This document shows positions 1 to 10,958 of a stretch of DNA of 64,000 bases, one piece after another. This DNA comes from Clusia tigrina (lineage: Eukaryota > Arthropoda > Insecta > Diptera > Clusiidae). Under the pieces are notes generated by a model that saw only the letters and a program-made list of their open reading frames with translations, was not told where the DNA came from and ran no database searches. The position numbers and the translations under genes were made by a program. Numbering within the stretch: the first letter of the stretch is position 1; each line of letters opens with the position of its first letter. The stretch spans positions 96,427,152 to 96,491,151 of the forward strand of contig OV050030.1 in NCBI GenBank assembly GCA_920105625.2, read 5' to 3'.

Positions 1-358
1 GAAGTGAAAAGTGATTTGAACTGAAAATTATATTTAAAAATGATTAAGTTTGCTTAAATTAATAAACGACATTGTTGTACAACATACAACTATTGATAAT
101 ATACATCGATATGTTTGAATTTATTGGCAGTGTACAATAAGTACTTATAGTACCGTCTTCATTATCTGTTGTATTTGTTTGAGCGCCGTATAGGAAAACA
201 AATGTTTCTCTCTCGTTCTCTCTGTACTCACTCACATCCAATCTACTAGAGAGAATAACAATACCAACTTATAACAGAAACACTAAACCACTCATCTGTA
301 TGCACTCACTGATGATGTTTACAGAAACTGGTGTGTTTAGATGTAACTGTGCACGTGT
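1..358. other. Unassigned sequence, possibly a solo LTR
   Basis: No credible gene is seen. On the minus strand, positions 323 to 73 start with TGTAAAC, end with ACAACA and contain AATAAA near the end, as an LTR of about 250 bp might. No target duplication or partner copy is visible in the window. The BEL1 integrase stops abruptly at its edge, so the boundary at about 358 is an insertion or rearrangement point. The LTR reading is an inference. Confidence 0.25.
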
Positions 359-1606
359 TTACTCCGAACTCCATTTTCTCCAAAATTGTTGCTGCATATA
401 GCAAAAGCGGTGCCAACGATTTAATCGATTGAAATTCAAAGGAGTGACATCCGGTTCTATTATAGCGGTGAAGGGACCGCCAATAAGAAAATGGGCAGGA
501 GTTAGTACGTCTATATCGTCAGGATTTTCTGAAATGGGACAAAGAGGACGTGAAGTTACAATTGCGGATATTTGACACACAAGAGTACGGAGCTCTTCGA
601 AATTTAGAATGTTTGAACCGACAGCTCGATAAAAATGAAACTTGGCGGTTTTAATAGCCGCCTCCCAGAGTCCTCCAAAATGTGGAGATCTAGGTGGTAT
701 GCATTTCCAATCAATTCCATCGCTGAGGCATTGCTGCTTAACTGCCCTTAAGTGTGTCTCATTGAAGAACAACCTTTTTAAAGAAACCAATTCATTTTTC
801 GCCCCTACGAAACTTGTTGCGTTGTCTGACCAAATGGTTTTTGGTTTTCCTCGAGTGCATGTAAAACGGCGTAGAGCTGCCAAGAATGCTGGAGTAGACA
901 AATCCTTTACCAGTTCCAAGTGGACAGCCTTTGTAGAAAAGCAAATAAATAGGCAGACGTAACATTTTATTGGTGGTCTATTCCGAACTTCAGACCGATA
1001 GTAGAATGGCCCACAAAAGTCCGTACCAGTCACTAGAAAGGCTCTGTTTGCCTTTACTCTTCCTTCCGGTAAATCTCCCATGATGTGCTCCGTTAAGCTA
1101 GGCCGTACGTGCAAGCACCTGATACACTTATTAATGATGTGGCTTACTGCCTTGCGACCACCTACTGGCCAATATTGTAGACGAATTGCGGCTAATGATG
1201 CCTGCGTCCCTGCATGCAATAATTTGCGATGAAAGAATTCTATTATCGAATTTGTAACCGGATGCCCTTGGGGCAATATAATTGGATGCTTCGATTCAAA
1301 GTCCAGAGCTGAATGCTGGAGGCGTCCTCTCACTCGCATTAAACCAAAGTTATCTAAAAATGGTGTGAGAGAGCAGATTTTGCTAGATGATGCTACGCGA
1401 CTACCAGATTTGAGTATTTTGTAATCTGGGAAGTGCCTTTGTTGTACCATTCGAATCAATAAATATGTGCCTTGATGAACATCCTCTACTGTAAGTGGAC
1501 CCCTTCGGTCCTTGCCTCGCGAAATAAATTTGTAAATATAGCCGAATACTCGTTGCAGCTTTCCAAAGGAGTTAAGAAATTTGCATTTTAATGATAAGTC
1601 CGACAT
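359..1606 (-). pseudogene. BEL1 integrase
   Basis: This open frame of 415 codons is the C-terminal part of the BEL1 polyprotein. It has the HHCC-type zinc region (HRKLLHAG ... CIRC, about residues 125-165), then an rve core with the three acidic catalytic positions: D in GTDFCGPF, D in WSDNATSF, and E in GGLWEAAIK. A BEL-type C-terminal region follows and stops at FWRKWSSE, where related elements continue with a DUF5641 domain, so the end is lost. It is frame-shifted relative to the RNase H frame; the shift lies between 1735 and 1620. The first ATG is not a true start, because the protein is a cleavage product in this family. Its role would have been to join element cDNA to chromosomal DNA. 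Confidence 0.9.
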
Positions 1607-1724
1607 GTTTGATGTTGAAAGCTAAATATTCTTGCGCTCCTCGGGTAGTTCTTTAACATAACCTGGGGAATCTGGCCACGTATCTCGATCGCCTTGAAGA
1701 AAAGGAGGGCCATGCTTCCAAAGC

Positions 1725-2963
1725 TTACATTTCAGTACTACGTGGTGTGGATCCCCTTGACAGGATATCTGCAGGATTCATTGTGGTTGGTACAAAATGC
1801 CATTTCATTCCTGCAGTGAGAATTTGAATATTATTCACTCTATTTGAAACGAATACTGTGAAATTTGACGGTTCATTTCGTAACCATGATAATACCACCA
1901 TGGAATCTGACCAGCAATGAAAATCACATTCAAAAATTCCTAATTTTGAAATTGAGCTTACAAGTTCCGATAGGAGCATAGCTGCAGATAACTCTAGTTT
2001 TGGGACTGTCAGGGTTTTTAGTGGTGAAACTCGTGAGTTCGAACAAAGTAAATCTACATTGATTCCATTCTTATTTTGTGATCGAATGTAAATGCACACA
2101 CCATATGCCGACAGGCTTACATCACAAAATGCATGAACTTCCACCTTCGAGCATGGCAACAAAATTAAGCGACGAAATTTAGAACTCTCTACTGTTTTAA
2201 ATTCTTCCAATAAATTTACCCAAATTGAATAAAGTGTCTGGGGTAAGCTCTCGTCCCAGTCTACCTTGTCCTTCCATAGTTGTTGAAGCAAGATTTTGGC
2301 CTTAGTGATGACAGGACCAATCAAGCCTAATGGGTCATAAAATCGGGCAATGGTGGACAATACCGATCGTTTTGTCACTTTACCCGGAAGTGAGTGTGGC
2401 ATGAATGAAAACAAGAAAGAATCTGCCACAGGATCCCATACCAAGCCAAGAGTTTTGGTCACGTCGCTCCCATCACTAAATCTCAAATATTTTTCTTTAT
2501 CTTCTTCTGGAACTTGGTTTAGCACCTTAGAATTGTTGGAACACCATTTTCTTAATTTGAAATTTCCGTTATTAAGGAGCTCAGTTGTTTGACGCATAAT
2601 CTCCGTGACTTCGTCTTCAGAATTTCCTCCTGAAATGAGGTCGTCAACATAGAAATCTCTGCGAACTGTCTCTGCACCGATTGGCAGAACTCGCTCTTCA
2701 TCATAAGCTAATTGATGCATGGTACGAATAGACAAAAATGCCGCCGATTTAGTACCGTATGTGACCGTATCTAACTTATATATTTGTATATTTTCCTCTG
2801 GAGAGTCACGCCATAAAATGCATTGAAGAAAATAGTCAGGATGCTGCATTCGTACACATCTGTACATTTTGCATATATCTCCTGTTAGAGCGATCTCAAA
2901 GGTTCGGAAGCGTAATAGAATACTGAAAAGATTTGGCTGGATTGTAGGTCCAGCCATCAGCAA
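1725..2963 (-). pseudogene. BEL1 reverse transcriptase and RNase H
   Basis: This frame of 412 codons carries the palm part of a Pao-type reverse transcriptase, with the catalytic motif FYVDDLISGG near residue 145, then the Pao connection region (FYDPLGLIGP). An RNase H domain follows (AFCDVSLSAYGV, KLELSAAML, CWSDSMVVLSWL). It is in the same frame as the upstream 2991-4193 ORF and is separated from it by a single TAA right after VFDASA, so one substitution split the polyprotein. Its natural role is copying element RNA to DNA inside capsids. The end near 1725 is a frameshift into the integrase. Confidence 0.92.
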
Positions 2964-2990
2964 ATCGCTATGCGAATAGCCAGTGGAAGT

Positions 2991-4193
2991 TTATGCCGAC
3001 GCATCAAACACAACTCGCAATTTTGTTGTTGTGCTGTCTGACTTAAAAACACAATGATGAGGCAAAAAATACGTTGCAGTGCCAAGGTAACAATCGTCGG
3101 CAAGTGACATGTGATTTAAATCTCTGTACTCCTTAATAAATGATGAGTATTGAATTCGTAATTCAGTGTTTCGAAGAAGCTTTCTTTCTAAAGACTTAAA
3201 GCGCAATAATGCTTGCTGATACGATTCACCAAGGAGGTCAATGCTATGTTTTGTGGGAAAACGCACAGAGTACTCGCCAGAACTTAAACGGTTAACATTG
3301 TTTTTGAAGTGCAATTCGCACTCAGAGCTTTCATTAGTAGCCTTACGCTCAGTCTCAACAAAATGCTCTACCTCCCTAAAACTCCTTAATAGCTGCTCTA
3401 AAGAGCCATCAGAATCATTTTCTGAAGCACGTTTATCGACGACTGCTAAATATACAATTTTACTAGTGGAAGGTTGTCTTCCACCACATACAATCCAGCC
3501 TAACTTTGTTTTCTGAAGGAGTGGTAAGGTTGGGCTCAATCGAATTTGGCCGACGCACATCAAATCAAAGAAGAGTCCGGCTCCAATCAAAATATCCACA
3601 CGCTGAGATTTGAAGAATGTTGGGTCGGCAAGAGTTATATTTGAAGGTATATTCCAAAATGTTGCATTTAAAGAGATATTGGGTTGATGGTCGGTGATCG
3701 AAGGAATGGCAACGGCTGTGATTGAGGTATGATAACCACCATCATGAGATTGAAAACAGATATCAACAGTTTGGTCAGCCACAAAATCCCTTTCACCAAT
3801 TCCAGACACTTGGGTTTTTGATTTGGTTGTTTTGAGTTGTAGCTGACTAGCGGCACGATTTGTTATAAAATTTAATTGTGACGCGGAATCAAGGATTGCT
3901 CTGAATGGAATCGGGTTTCCTGTTCTTGGTTTCAAAAACACAATTGCAGTAGCGAGAAAAATAAAATCTTCAGGCATTGCGCTTGATGTGGCAAGCTGAG
4001 AGTTCAGAAGTGAAGTTGACACCAGGGCTGCCTGTGAATTGTGGGCAGGAGCAGAAAGGTTAGAACAATTTGATATTACAGCAGCAGCTTGAGGCGAAGC
4101 AATGCGATCAAAATGTAGTGTATGATGCTTAGTGAGCACTGCTTGCAACAGACAGATTTGCAATTTTTGATAATATGCCCTGGTTTCAAACAA
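2991..4193 (-). pseudogene. BEL1 protease (DUF1758) and start of reverse transcriptase
   Basis: This frame of 400 codons contains the retroviral-type aspartic protease of BEL elements. The active-site segment reads ILDSASQLNFIT, where D-S-A replaces the usual D-S/T-G. After it come IGAGLFFDLM, KTKLGWIVCGG and the start of the RT domain (DDCYLGTATYFLPHHCVFK, then TKLRVVFDASA), which runs into a TAA. The end of gag with a zinc knuckle lies just upstream in another frame. In this family the protease cuts the polyprotein in the maturing particle. Confidence 0.88.
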
Positions 4194-5302
4194 TTAATAC
4201 ATAGCTGTCGCCTTTTGGCTTCTTTAAACCGTAAGGTGGGAGATAACCTTAAAAAAGGCGAACAGGAAGTAATTGCATGCTACCTTATATTGCAAAATGT
4301 GCAAGGTTGATTAGGATGAACTGTGACGAACGCATGTTTAGTACCCACCTTCTTGCTCAGTGTCTGGCTGACCGAGGCTGCAGTTATACCTTCCATTATC
4401 CGGCATCTCTTCTCCAGGAACTCCACCATAGATTCCCACGTTGGTATGTCGTGCGAAGGAGATTCCTTCTCCCACTTCGCTCTGGTTCCAGGATCGACCT
4501 TGCTGTTAACCAGATATATGAGCACACTATCAAGAAATTCATCTCGACCGGCAATAGAGTACAAGGCTCGAAGGTGAGATTTAATCTTATCACACATTTG
4601 CCTTAAACCAATGGCAGAGCCATCACGAACCGTCTTTAGATTGAAAATTTTCTTAACATATGTCTGAACCTGAATGCGTTTAATATCAAATCTAGATTTT
4701 AGCAAAGTTACCGCATTAATATAATTTTGGTCATTTATTTCCAATGACCGAATGGCATCCATCGCTGTTCCACTCAAACAAGATTTTAAATGCTAGAATT
4801 TTTCCACGCCCTTTAAATTTTGATGGTTGCCAATTATTGTTTCAAACAATGACCAAAAGTCAGGCCACTCAGTGATCGTACCATCGAAACGTGGCAACTC
4901 TAACTTCGGCAAATACGAAGTTTTACAGTTTGAAACATCTGAGCCTACGCCGAAAACTGTCTTGGGAGTAGATGCCATCGCACCTGAAGACGCACGCTCC
5001 TTTAGCTCTTTGGCAATCGCAGATTTAATCTCCGAAAAGTATTCAAAAAATTGGCATCGTGCATCACTCTCAATTTCTTCATGGTCCTCCATCTCCAATT
5101 GAAATTGCACGTCTTCGAACTGCTCTTGCAATCGATTGAGCTGCTCCAATTTGATGGAAAGCAGTAATTCATCAGATGAACGTAACACAATTTCAGTTAG
5201 TCCCTTCTGTATTAACTGCAATTGCGAGATGAACCATGCACTTTTACGCGCCAAGAACATCCGATTTTTATTAACCGTTTCCAGAACCGCTGGATTTGAC
5301 AC
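4135..5302 (-). pseudogene. BEL1 gag (DUF1759) with zinc knuckle
   Basis: Gag begins with the ATG at 5302, about 660 bp inside the LTR. The N-terminal part is coiled-coil-like and rich in Gln/Glu. The DUF1759 core follows (LPKLELPRFDGTITEWPDF, then a stop at about 4790 after GVEKF, then SCLSGTAMDAIRSL). A second in-frame stop follows CTFCNIR near 4280, and a shifted frame at 4210-4135 keeps a zinc knuckle with the pattern CINCLKPGHIIKNC followed by CCKQC. Gag forms the particle and binds RNA. The frame is readable throughout apart from these two stops and one frameshift. Confidence 0.85.
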
Positions 5303-5946
5303 GGAATGTTATACCTTTCTTTGATCTTGACATGGTAGTATTTGCTGTAAACTAAAAATCACAAACCGATATGACGAACGAAAAGTACCGATATTGTCTA
5401 GTGTAGCTACAACGAAAGGTAAACTGAGAAATAGCGAGCACCGTTATATCCGAAACCGTATTTATTTTGCCTCTAAACTTTAGGTAATTATTTTAAGCCT
5501 TGCATTTAAATGCACACGTTTAATGAACTTATTAAACCGAATGTCCGAACACTAAAACTGTGTTATAGAAAGTCACGATCACAAAGTAATCAATTAATAT
5601 GACAATATAGGTAGCAGCACGATTGCAACGAACTGAATTGACCGAACACAACTGTAGCGACACTAAGCGAAGCAGCGAGAAAGCAATATACTCGTATGCA
5701 GCGGCAACGAAAGGTAAACGAAGTAAGCGAAATTCCGCTGGCAGCGGCAGCGAGCAGATAATGTTTAATGTGAGAATCAAACCAAGTGTTTGAATCCCCA
5801 ATTATCCCCGAAGGTCACACAAAGTCAAAAAGAAGGCGTCGGTGTATTTTCCAGCCAACCAATTTTAGCAGGAAAAGTTCCAACCAAGTAAAAGCCCGTT
5901 GGAATACCCAATCCAAAAACGAATTAAATGAAAAAACGCAACCGAT

Positions 5947-5964
5947 ATCACGTCGGGGTCACCA
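5947..5964 (-). promoter_or_regulatory. BEL1 primer-binding site, tRNA-Trp type
   Basis: Reading from the LTR inward on the minus strand, after two T residues, comes TGGTGACCCCGACGTGAT. From memory of animal tRNA-Trp, whose 3' end reads TCACGTCGGGGTCACCA, the match is complete. A primer site next to an LTR is where minus-strand cDNA synthesis starts. This also fixes the orientation of BEL1. The tRNA identity should be checked against the species' own tRNA set. Confidence 0.8.
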
Positions 5965-5966
5965 AA

Positions 5967-6263
5967 TGTTTATGGGAATGGTAAGCCTTTTTACCAACCG
6001 CTTGAACTATTCAATTTTTAAACGACCGATAATAAAAACTGCAACTACGTGTGCTTAAGGTATATGATCAACTGGGGAGAATTTTATTTGCACAGTGCAA
6101 GCTATGCTAATACATTAAAAATACATATACAAAATTAAACGAGGAGAGAGAGAGAGAGAGAGAGAGAGTTAAATTAAGAGAGTTAAACATTGTTATATTA
6201 AGAGACATTGTTATATTACTAAAATACGAGTATTTATAATTAAATATAGTGTTACTACGAACA
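5967..6263 (-). repeat. BEL1 5' LTR (297 bp)
   Basis: The LTR begins TGTTTATGGG and ends CGAACA on the plus strand, with the canonical TG...CA ends. It contains a (GA)n run near 6141-6168. It abuts AACGT at 6264-6268, then LINE sequence. A near-identical copy lies at 10959-11251, bordered by AACGT on both sides. The four-base length difference matches a shorter GA run in the second copy. Confidence 0.92.
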
Positions 6264-7310
6264 AACGTCTTTATGCATTCTACGCCTTGTACGTATATAG
6301 GGGGTGGTTTGTTTAAACCTTTTTTTCGGTCTAGTTGTTTTTTCTTTTTCGGACTCATTTTGATCAACTTATCCACTGTGCGAGGGTTCAGCAAGTTCGT
6401 CATCATCAACGGTCAAAGCAGCAAATCTGTTTTTTCTTTCTGAAGTAGTATCGCTCAACCAGTAGTTTGATAACTTACTTTGGCTTGGGTTTTTTGCTAT
6501 TTCTTGCTTTTTGTTAGTGTTGGGCGTTCTTTTCGCTTTATCTGTCGTGGGTGAGGTTCGTGCTCTCTTTGGTAGCGATTGCAGTTGACTTACCTGCACG
6601 CCTTTTAGTGGAATTTGCACACAGGCAGAAGAACATGTTGATGTCGCAGTTGTAGTCGAGAACGTAGTTGTTCTACCGTACGTAGAGAAGGCAGATGTTG
6701 TTGTTGCTGACGAATTTGTTGTAGTTGTCGCACAATCCACTACTATACTGGAACAGGACATTATTGGAGGTTTGCCATGTGCACTCCACGAAGAGTGGAG
6801 TGACTCACTCATAGATCTCGTTCTCTCCCACGGGGGAGAGCGCTGCACACTCATGGCGTTTACCGACTATACTTTGTTTATTAGTTTTTTAAAAATTTTA
6901 TATAGTATTATTTTTGATATATTTTAATCTTATTTATGTATGTATGTAAAATATCACGAAAAACAAAATTTTTTGGTGTGGTTACTCTAATCACTTATTA
7001 TGGCCAGAGTCCACTGTGGCAACACCACACACAACCGGGATTATTTTATTTGTTCTCTCTTTCAACTTTTAACTCATATATGTATATAACTGTTCCTTTG
7101 TTTGTTTGATTGTTTATTTATCACTTTTAAAAAATTTCAAATTAGTTATTACAAGTATTTAGATTATCTAAACAGAACTAGCCACTTTCTTGAAAATTGC
7201 ACTTTCGTTTAGCGTCTCTTTCGCGGGTTTTGTAAAAATAGTTATTTGGTTTTAAACAACGATAAATGTCATAAGGGCAGAGCTCGTGTGATTACGCGTC
7301 CGTTTAGAAC
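6264..7310 (-). mobile_element. Jockey-A copy 1: 5' part of a Jockey-type LINE
   Basis: This piece carries the 5' untranslated region and the N-terminal ORF1 part of a non-LTR retrotransposon. It is interrupted at its left edge by the BEL1 LTR. It is almost identical to 11252-12112 and diverges from it near 7125. The 5' part (about 7155-7305) aligns with the third copy at 28948-29080. The rest of this LINE would lie beyond BEL1, outside the window. Confidence 0.8.
6290..6854 (-). pseudogene. Jockey-A copy 1 ORF1, N-terminal part
   Basis: ORF1 starts with the ATG at 6854 and is open to about 6369 (SVQRSPPWERTRSMSESL, a Thr/Ser-rich stretch, then KNRFAALTVDDDE). A frameshift near 6375 moves into the frame that reads NKPPPIYVQGVECIKTF (6315-6265), the motif that precedes the RNA-binding domain in Jockey-clade ORF1. 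The coding sequence is cut there by the LTR. ORF1 proteins of this clade bind element RNA. Confidence 0.75.
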
Positions 7311-7570
7311 ACTTGACTGTGTCTCTTTGAAGCCGAAAACATCACATCCTGTGACCTGTTTCGCTTCGTCGCCTTTTCTGGGAGGGAGATTTGGTACTGC
7401 TCGTACTCGTCGACAACAGTTTGGTATTTGGCCTTGTCCGCCTGGTCAAACTCATGTACCGACCATTCCGCCGCATTCTTAGCAATTTTCCTTAGAATGA
7501 AGAGGGCTTTCTGGTACCGGTTTTTCCAGGCCGCTGCCTCGGACTTTGCTTTTCTTGAATTTTCTTCAAA
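7311..7570 (-). other. Coding-like open frame of unknown origin
   Basis: The minus strand is open for about 85 codons without an ATG. It reads like a helical, charged protein: ENSRKAKSEAAAWKNRYQ near the start and EFDQADKAKYQTVVDEYEQ later. It directly follows the LINE 5' region, so it could be a piece of another element's gag-like protein. I do not recognise the family. Confidence 0.3.
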
Positions 7571-7732
7571 TTGTAAACTTTATAGAATGTATCCTAGAAA
7601 GGTTAGTGTGATCAGGCTTAATTAGCCTGCCACTAACAAAAGCAATGTACTATGACAGCACTGAAATGTAATAAAAAAACAGAGAGAGAGAGACCTAACG
7701 GAACAAAAGAGGGGTAATAATGAGACAGAGTT

Positions 7733-8645
7733 GATTAGAGTGTGGTGGAATGAGACAGTACATGGACAGAATTTGATCAGTCAGTTCACCACCTGCAGTT
7801 AGCCTAGTTGTCTGGATGGACAGATTACAACAGCTGTGGGCACAGGCTCGATTTCTGGGATGGTTCATAATTGGTGTGCTGTTGATTTCTGAGACATAAT
7901 AAAAAAATGCTTGGGGAAAAATTGCATTTCATTGAAAGATCTCTGATGAGGACACGTGGCATGCCCGAAATAGCTATAAGATCTGCCAAAAAATGTTTCA
8001 ATAATTCTTCTTCTTCTTCTGAAAAATTACTACGGTGGCATAATCACACATACGCAATTACAACTACTGTTTTAACTTGTCTTGTCAACAAATTCGTTAC
8101 AAAAATAATCTTCATATTCACAGAATTGACGACTATCGACTTACTCACATTTACAGAATGCATACGGTAAAAATAGGTGACATCTATGTCTACTGACGAA
8201 TCTTCACAAGAAATTGTAAACTTTATAGATTAGAGTGTGGTGGAATGAGACAGTACATGGACAGAATTTGATGTCAGTTCACCACCTGCAGTTAGCCTAG
8301 TTGTCTGGATGGACAGATTACAGCAGCTGTAGCCCCAGGTTCGATTCCTGGGAGGGTTCATAATTAGTGTGCTGTTGATTTCAGAGACATAATAAAAAAT
8401 GCTTGGGGAAAAATTGCCTTAAATTGAAAGATCTCTGATGAGGGCAAGTGGCGTGTCCGAAATACCTATAAGATCTGCCAAAAAAGGTTTCAAAAAATCT
8501 TCTTCTTCTTCTGAAAAATTATTACGGTGGCATAACCACACGTAGGCAATTGCAACTACTGTTGTAACTTGTCTTGGCAACAAATTCGTTACAAAAACTA
8601 TCTTCATATTCACAGAAGTGACGACTATCGACTTACTCAATGGTT
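7733..8645. repeat. Two tandem copies of a 495-bp repeat
   Basis: Copy 1 runs from 7733 to about 8165 with a short tail to 8228; copy 2 runs from 8229 to about 8645. The shared sequence begins ATTAGAGTGTGGTGG and ends GACTATCGACTTACTCA; the copies differ by scattered substitutions and a few single bases. Copy 2 has an open minus-strand frame (8640-8419, 73 codons, with YVWLCHRNNFSEEEEDFL) that is broken in copy 1, so it is probably not a gene. Copy 2 ends exactly where the Jockey-A reverse transcriptase is cut off. Confidence 0.85.
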
Positions 8646-9388
8646 ATTACATTTATATTTTTTCCCTGCTTCGGTAGTGCAATAATTTCAGCAACTTGCC
8701 ATACTTTGGGAAAAAATTGTAGTCGGAACATTGAGTTGATAACATTCCTTAAGTAGTTATAACCTATAGTAGGTAGCTCAGCGAGTGCTTTGCCTGTCAA
8801 CAAATCGTATCCTGGTGCTTTTTTGTGGTTTATTCGTTTTTTTAATGCAATTAATTATTTCTGTTGTGTTTGTTTTCTTTATTTTGGTCGTAATGTCTAT
8901 ATTTAAGTCATTGCATGTTTCAATTCGTCATTTGATTGGACTTTTTCAAAGTATTTAGCCAATGTTGTTGCTTTTTCTTCATTGGTAGTAGCCCATGAGT
9001 TGTTATCTTTCCGTAGTAGTGGCTGATACCTTATCTGAGTTTTTAATTTCTTTGTGCATTTCCATAATGAGTAGTTAGTATCCTGGGTAGGCGTCAAGTT
9101 TTTTAGGTAATTTTCAACTTCTATATTTTGTCTTTTAGTTAATATTTTCTTGAGTTTGTTGCAGGCTATATTTAAATGGTGTTTATCTTCGGGCGATCTA
9201 GTTAGCTGCCACCTCTTTCTCAGCTTTCTCTTCTCAATAATTTGCTTTCTTATGAAAATATCCGTTGTAGGTTTATTTCTTCTAAATTTATGCTGTTGGC
9301 TTGATTTGATTCCTGCTTCTAGTACCACATTGTTGAAGTGAATAATGTCACGTTCAATGTCTAATTGTGTTTTCAGTGTGATAGTCAT
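8646..9388 (-). pseudogene. Jockey-A copy 2 ORF2: linker and start of reverse transcriptase
   Basis: The open frame 9388-8903 gives the region between endonuclease and RT, with FRRNKPTTDIFIRK, SLWKCTKKLK and KATTLAKYFEKV. Frame-shifted continuation at 8880-8650 gives the RT N-terminal part (PGYDLLTGKALAELP, then FPKVWQVAEIIALPKQGK). The sequence ends there, before the catalytic YADD box, so it cannot have RT activity. The same protein region of a related LINE is at 33776-34390. Confidence 0.8.
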
Positions 9389-9594
9389 ATTTCCAGTTTG
9401 TTTTGTGGTTAAAAATCTTAGCTATTGGTTCTATGGGTTTGATCTCAGTTGTGTAGTCAAGTATTATCGGAGAGTGGTCTGAAGAAAGTTCAAAACAAGC
9501 TTTAATTTTTAATTGGTTACACTTTGTGTTTTTTGTTATGGTAAAGTCGATTAGATCTGGTATATTTTTCCTATCTGTTGGCCAGTATGTAGGT

Positions 9595-9948
9595 TCACCT
9601 GAGCTTAAAAATTTGCAGTTTTTTTTCCTTTATAGCATTAATCAGATTTCGTCCTTTTTTATTGGTTAGCCTAGATCCCCAGTCAGTGTGTTTTGCATTC
9701 AGATCTCCAGTTGCAATGAATCTTACGCCAAGCGTTTTTATGTAGTAATCATATTGATCCGCCGTTATTAGGTGTGTGGGGGGACAGTAAACTGAGGAGA
9801 AGAGTACTGTCCCACTTGTATCCTCAATTTGCACAGTAGTGGATTGAATATGAGGTGTTGCATATGGTTGCCGCTCATTATGTTTTAATAGTGAATTTAT
9901 TATGATAGCTGCCCCACCACGAGCTTTATAATCAGGATGATCTGTCAC
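9595..9948 (-). pseudogene. Jockey-A copy 2 ORF2: endonuclease domain
   Basis: This 117-codon frame holds the central part of an APE-like endonuclease: GGAAIIINSLLKH, SSVYCPP, and the catalytic segment FIATGDLNAKHTDWGSR, typical of the Jockey clade (GDxNAKHxxWG). The N-terminal end (10080-9950) and the C-terminal end (9594-9400) lie in other frames. The enzyme nicks target DNA to prime reverse transcription. Confidence 0.85.
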
Positions 9949-10217
9949 ATTAATTTTATATCCAGGAAATACTAAAAAGCTTTTGTTCGTAAAATGTGTT
10001 TCTGAAACTAGTGCTATATCAGTTTTTTGTCAGACAAAAATTGCTTCAACTCCAGATAATGTTTTGTTAGGCCATTTGCATTCCAGGCTACAATTTTTAA
10101 ATTATTACTTTCCTGCATTTAAGCTTCATATTAGTCATTTGAGTGATTAGGGATTTCACCATGTCTTTAAGTTCATTAATATCACTATCGTTTGAATTTT
10201 TTATATTTTCTTAAGTT

Positions 10218-10841
10218 TTATTTGGATTTGACGACCCTGCAAATTTCGGAATAGCTTACGCCTGGTTTAACTACTGATCCATCCATATTTTTGGTCTGTA
10301 GTAATAATGGATCCTTTCTGCGTAAAGATGGAAACCTTTGAATTTTTATGGCTTTGTATATTTCACAGCCTTCGTAGTTTGCAGTATGATTTCCGCCACA
10401 TAGGGCACATTTAATTTCAGTTGCGTTGGTTTTTTTTTTGCATTCACTTGTTAGATGCTTTCCAGCGCATTTCACACATACTGGATCCCTTGTGCAGTAG
10501 TTTTTTGTATGACCGTATTTTTGGCATTTAGTGCATTGCGCGACTTCTCTTTTATGATGAGATGCCTCAAAAACTACTATGCAATGCATTAATTTGTTAA
10601 TGCTATAAATATCTTTATTGTTAGTATTTGTTTCCAGTTCTATGCTAAACAGTGGTAGCGGCTTTTTTGTTGTCCGTTGAGTTATGTTAGTTATGTTTAA
10701 AACTTTGTGGCCGTTTTCACCAAGCTGATTTTTAATTTCTTCTTGGTCTGCGGAGGGGTGCATATTGCGAAGAATGACTTTGAAAGCCCTTTCATTTTTG
10801 GGTTTAAATTTGTACAGCTTCGTACCTTTTTGCTTTAGCAT
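10218..10841 (-). pseudogene. Jockey-A copy 2 ORF1: RNA-binding domain and zinc knuckles
   Basis: This frame of 207 codons contains a PRE_C2HC-type domain (RAFKVILRNMHPSADQEEI near residue 20) followed by zinc knuckles: CTKCQKYGHTKNYC, CVKCAGKHLTSEC and CALCGGNHTANYEGC. Three knuckles in this order are usual for Jockey-clade ORF1. The segment lies just left of the solo LTR; the N-terminal half is on the other side at 11257-11842. Confidence 0.88.
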
Positions 10842-10958
10842 TTGGAATATTTTTGTGTATGTTTCCGAGTCATTCGATTGAACTCGTACTTCATTGTCTG
10901 TTAATATTTTAAATATAAAGTTATTGTCTGCAACAGTGGTTAACGCATTTTTTAACGT

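Larger units (their letters stand above)
359..6263 (-). mobile_element. BEL1: BEL/Pao LTR retrotransposon, 3' truncated
   Basis: In element order (right to left) I see a 5' LTR (6263-5967), a primer-binding site (5964-5947), a leader of about 640 bp without a gene, gag, a DUF1758-type protease, reverse transcriptase with RNase H, and an integrase. The gag-protease-RT-RNase H-integrase order with DUF1759/DUF1758/Pao-type domains is diagnostic of BEL/Pao. The element is broken by only a few stops and frameshifts (near 4790, 4280, 2990 and 1735), so it is a fairly young relic. The end of the integrase and the 3' LTR are missing: sequence after 359 is unrelated. The LTR is followed by the direct repeat AACGT and then by a Jockey-type LINE, so BEL1 inserted into that LINE. 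Confidence 0.9.

Noticed and set aside
5947..5966. Match to the 3' end of tRNA-Trp on the plus strand, which could suggest a tRNA gene
   Set aside because: Only about 18-20 bases match, with no acceptor stem partner or cloverleaf. The position next to an LTR explains it as a primer site.
5786..6058. 90-codon plus-strand ORF over the BEL1 primer site and LTR
   Set aside because: It lies antisense over the noncoding leader and LTR and has no motif.
6141..6168. (GA)n run as a regulatory GAGA site
   Set aside because: It is a simple repeat within the LTR with a different length in the second LTR copy. There is no other support for regulation.
8419..8640. 73-codon minus-strand frame in tandem repeat copy 2 as a gene
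   Set aside because: Copy 1 of the same repeat has the frame broken, and no family is recognised.
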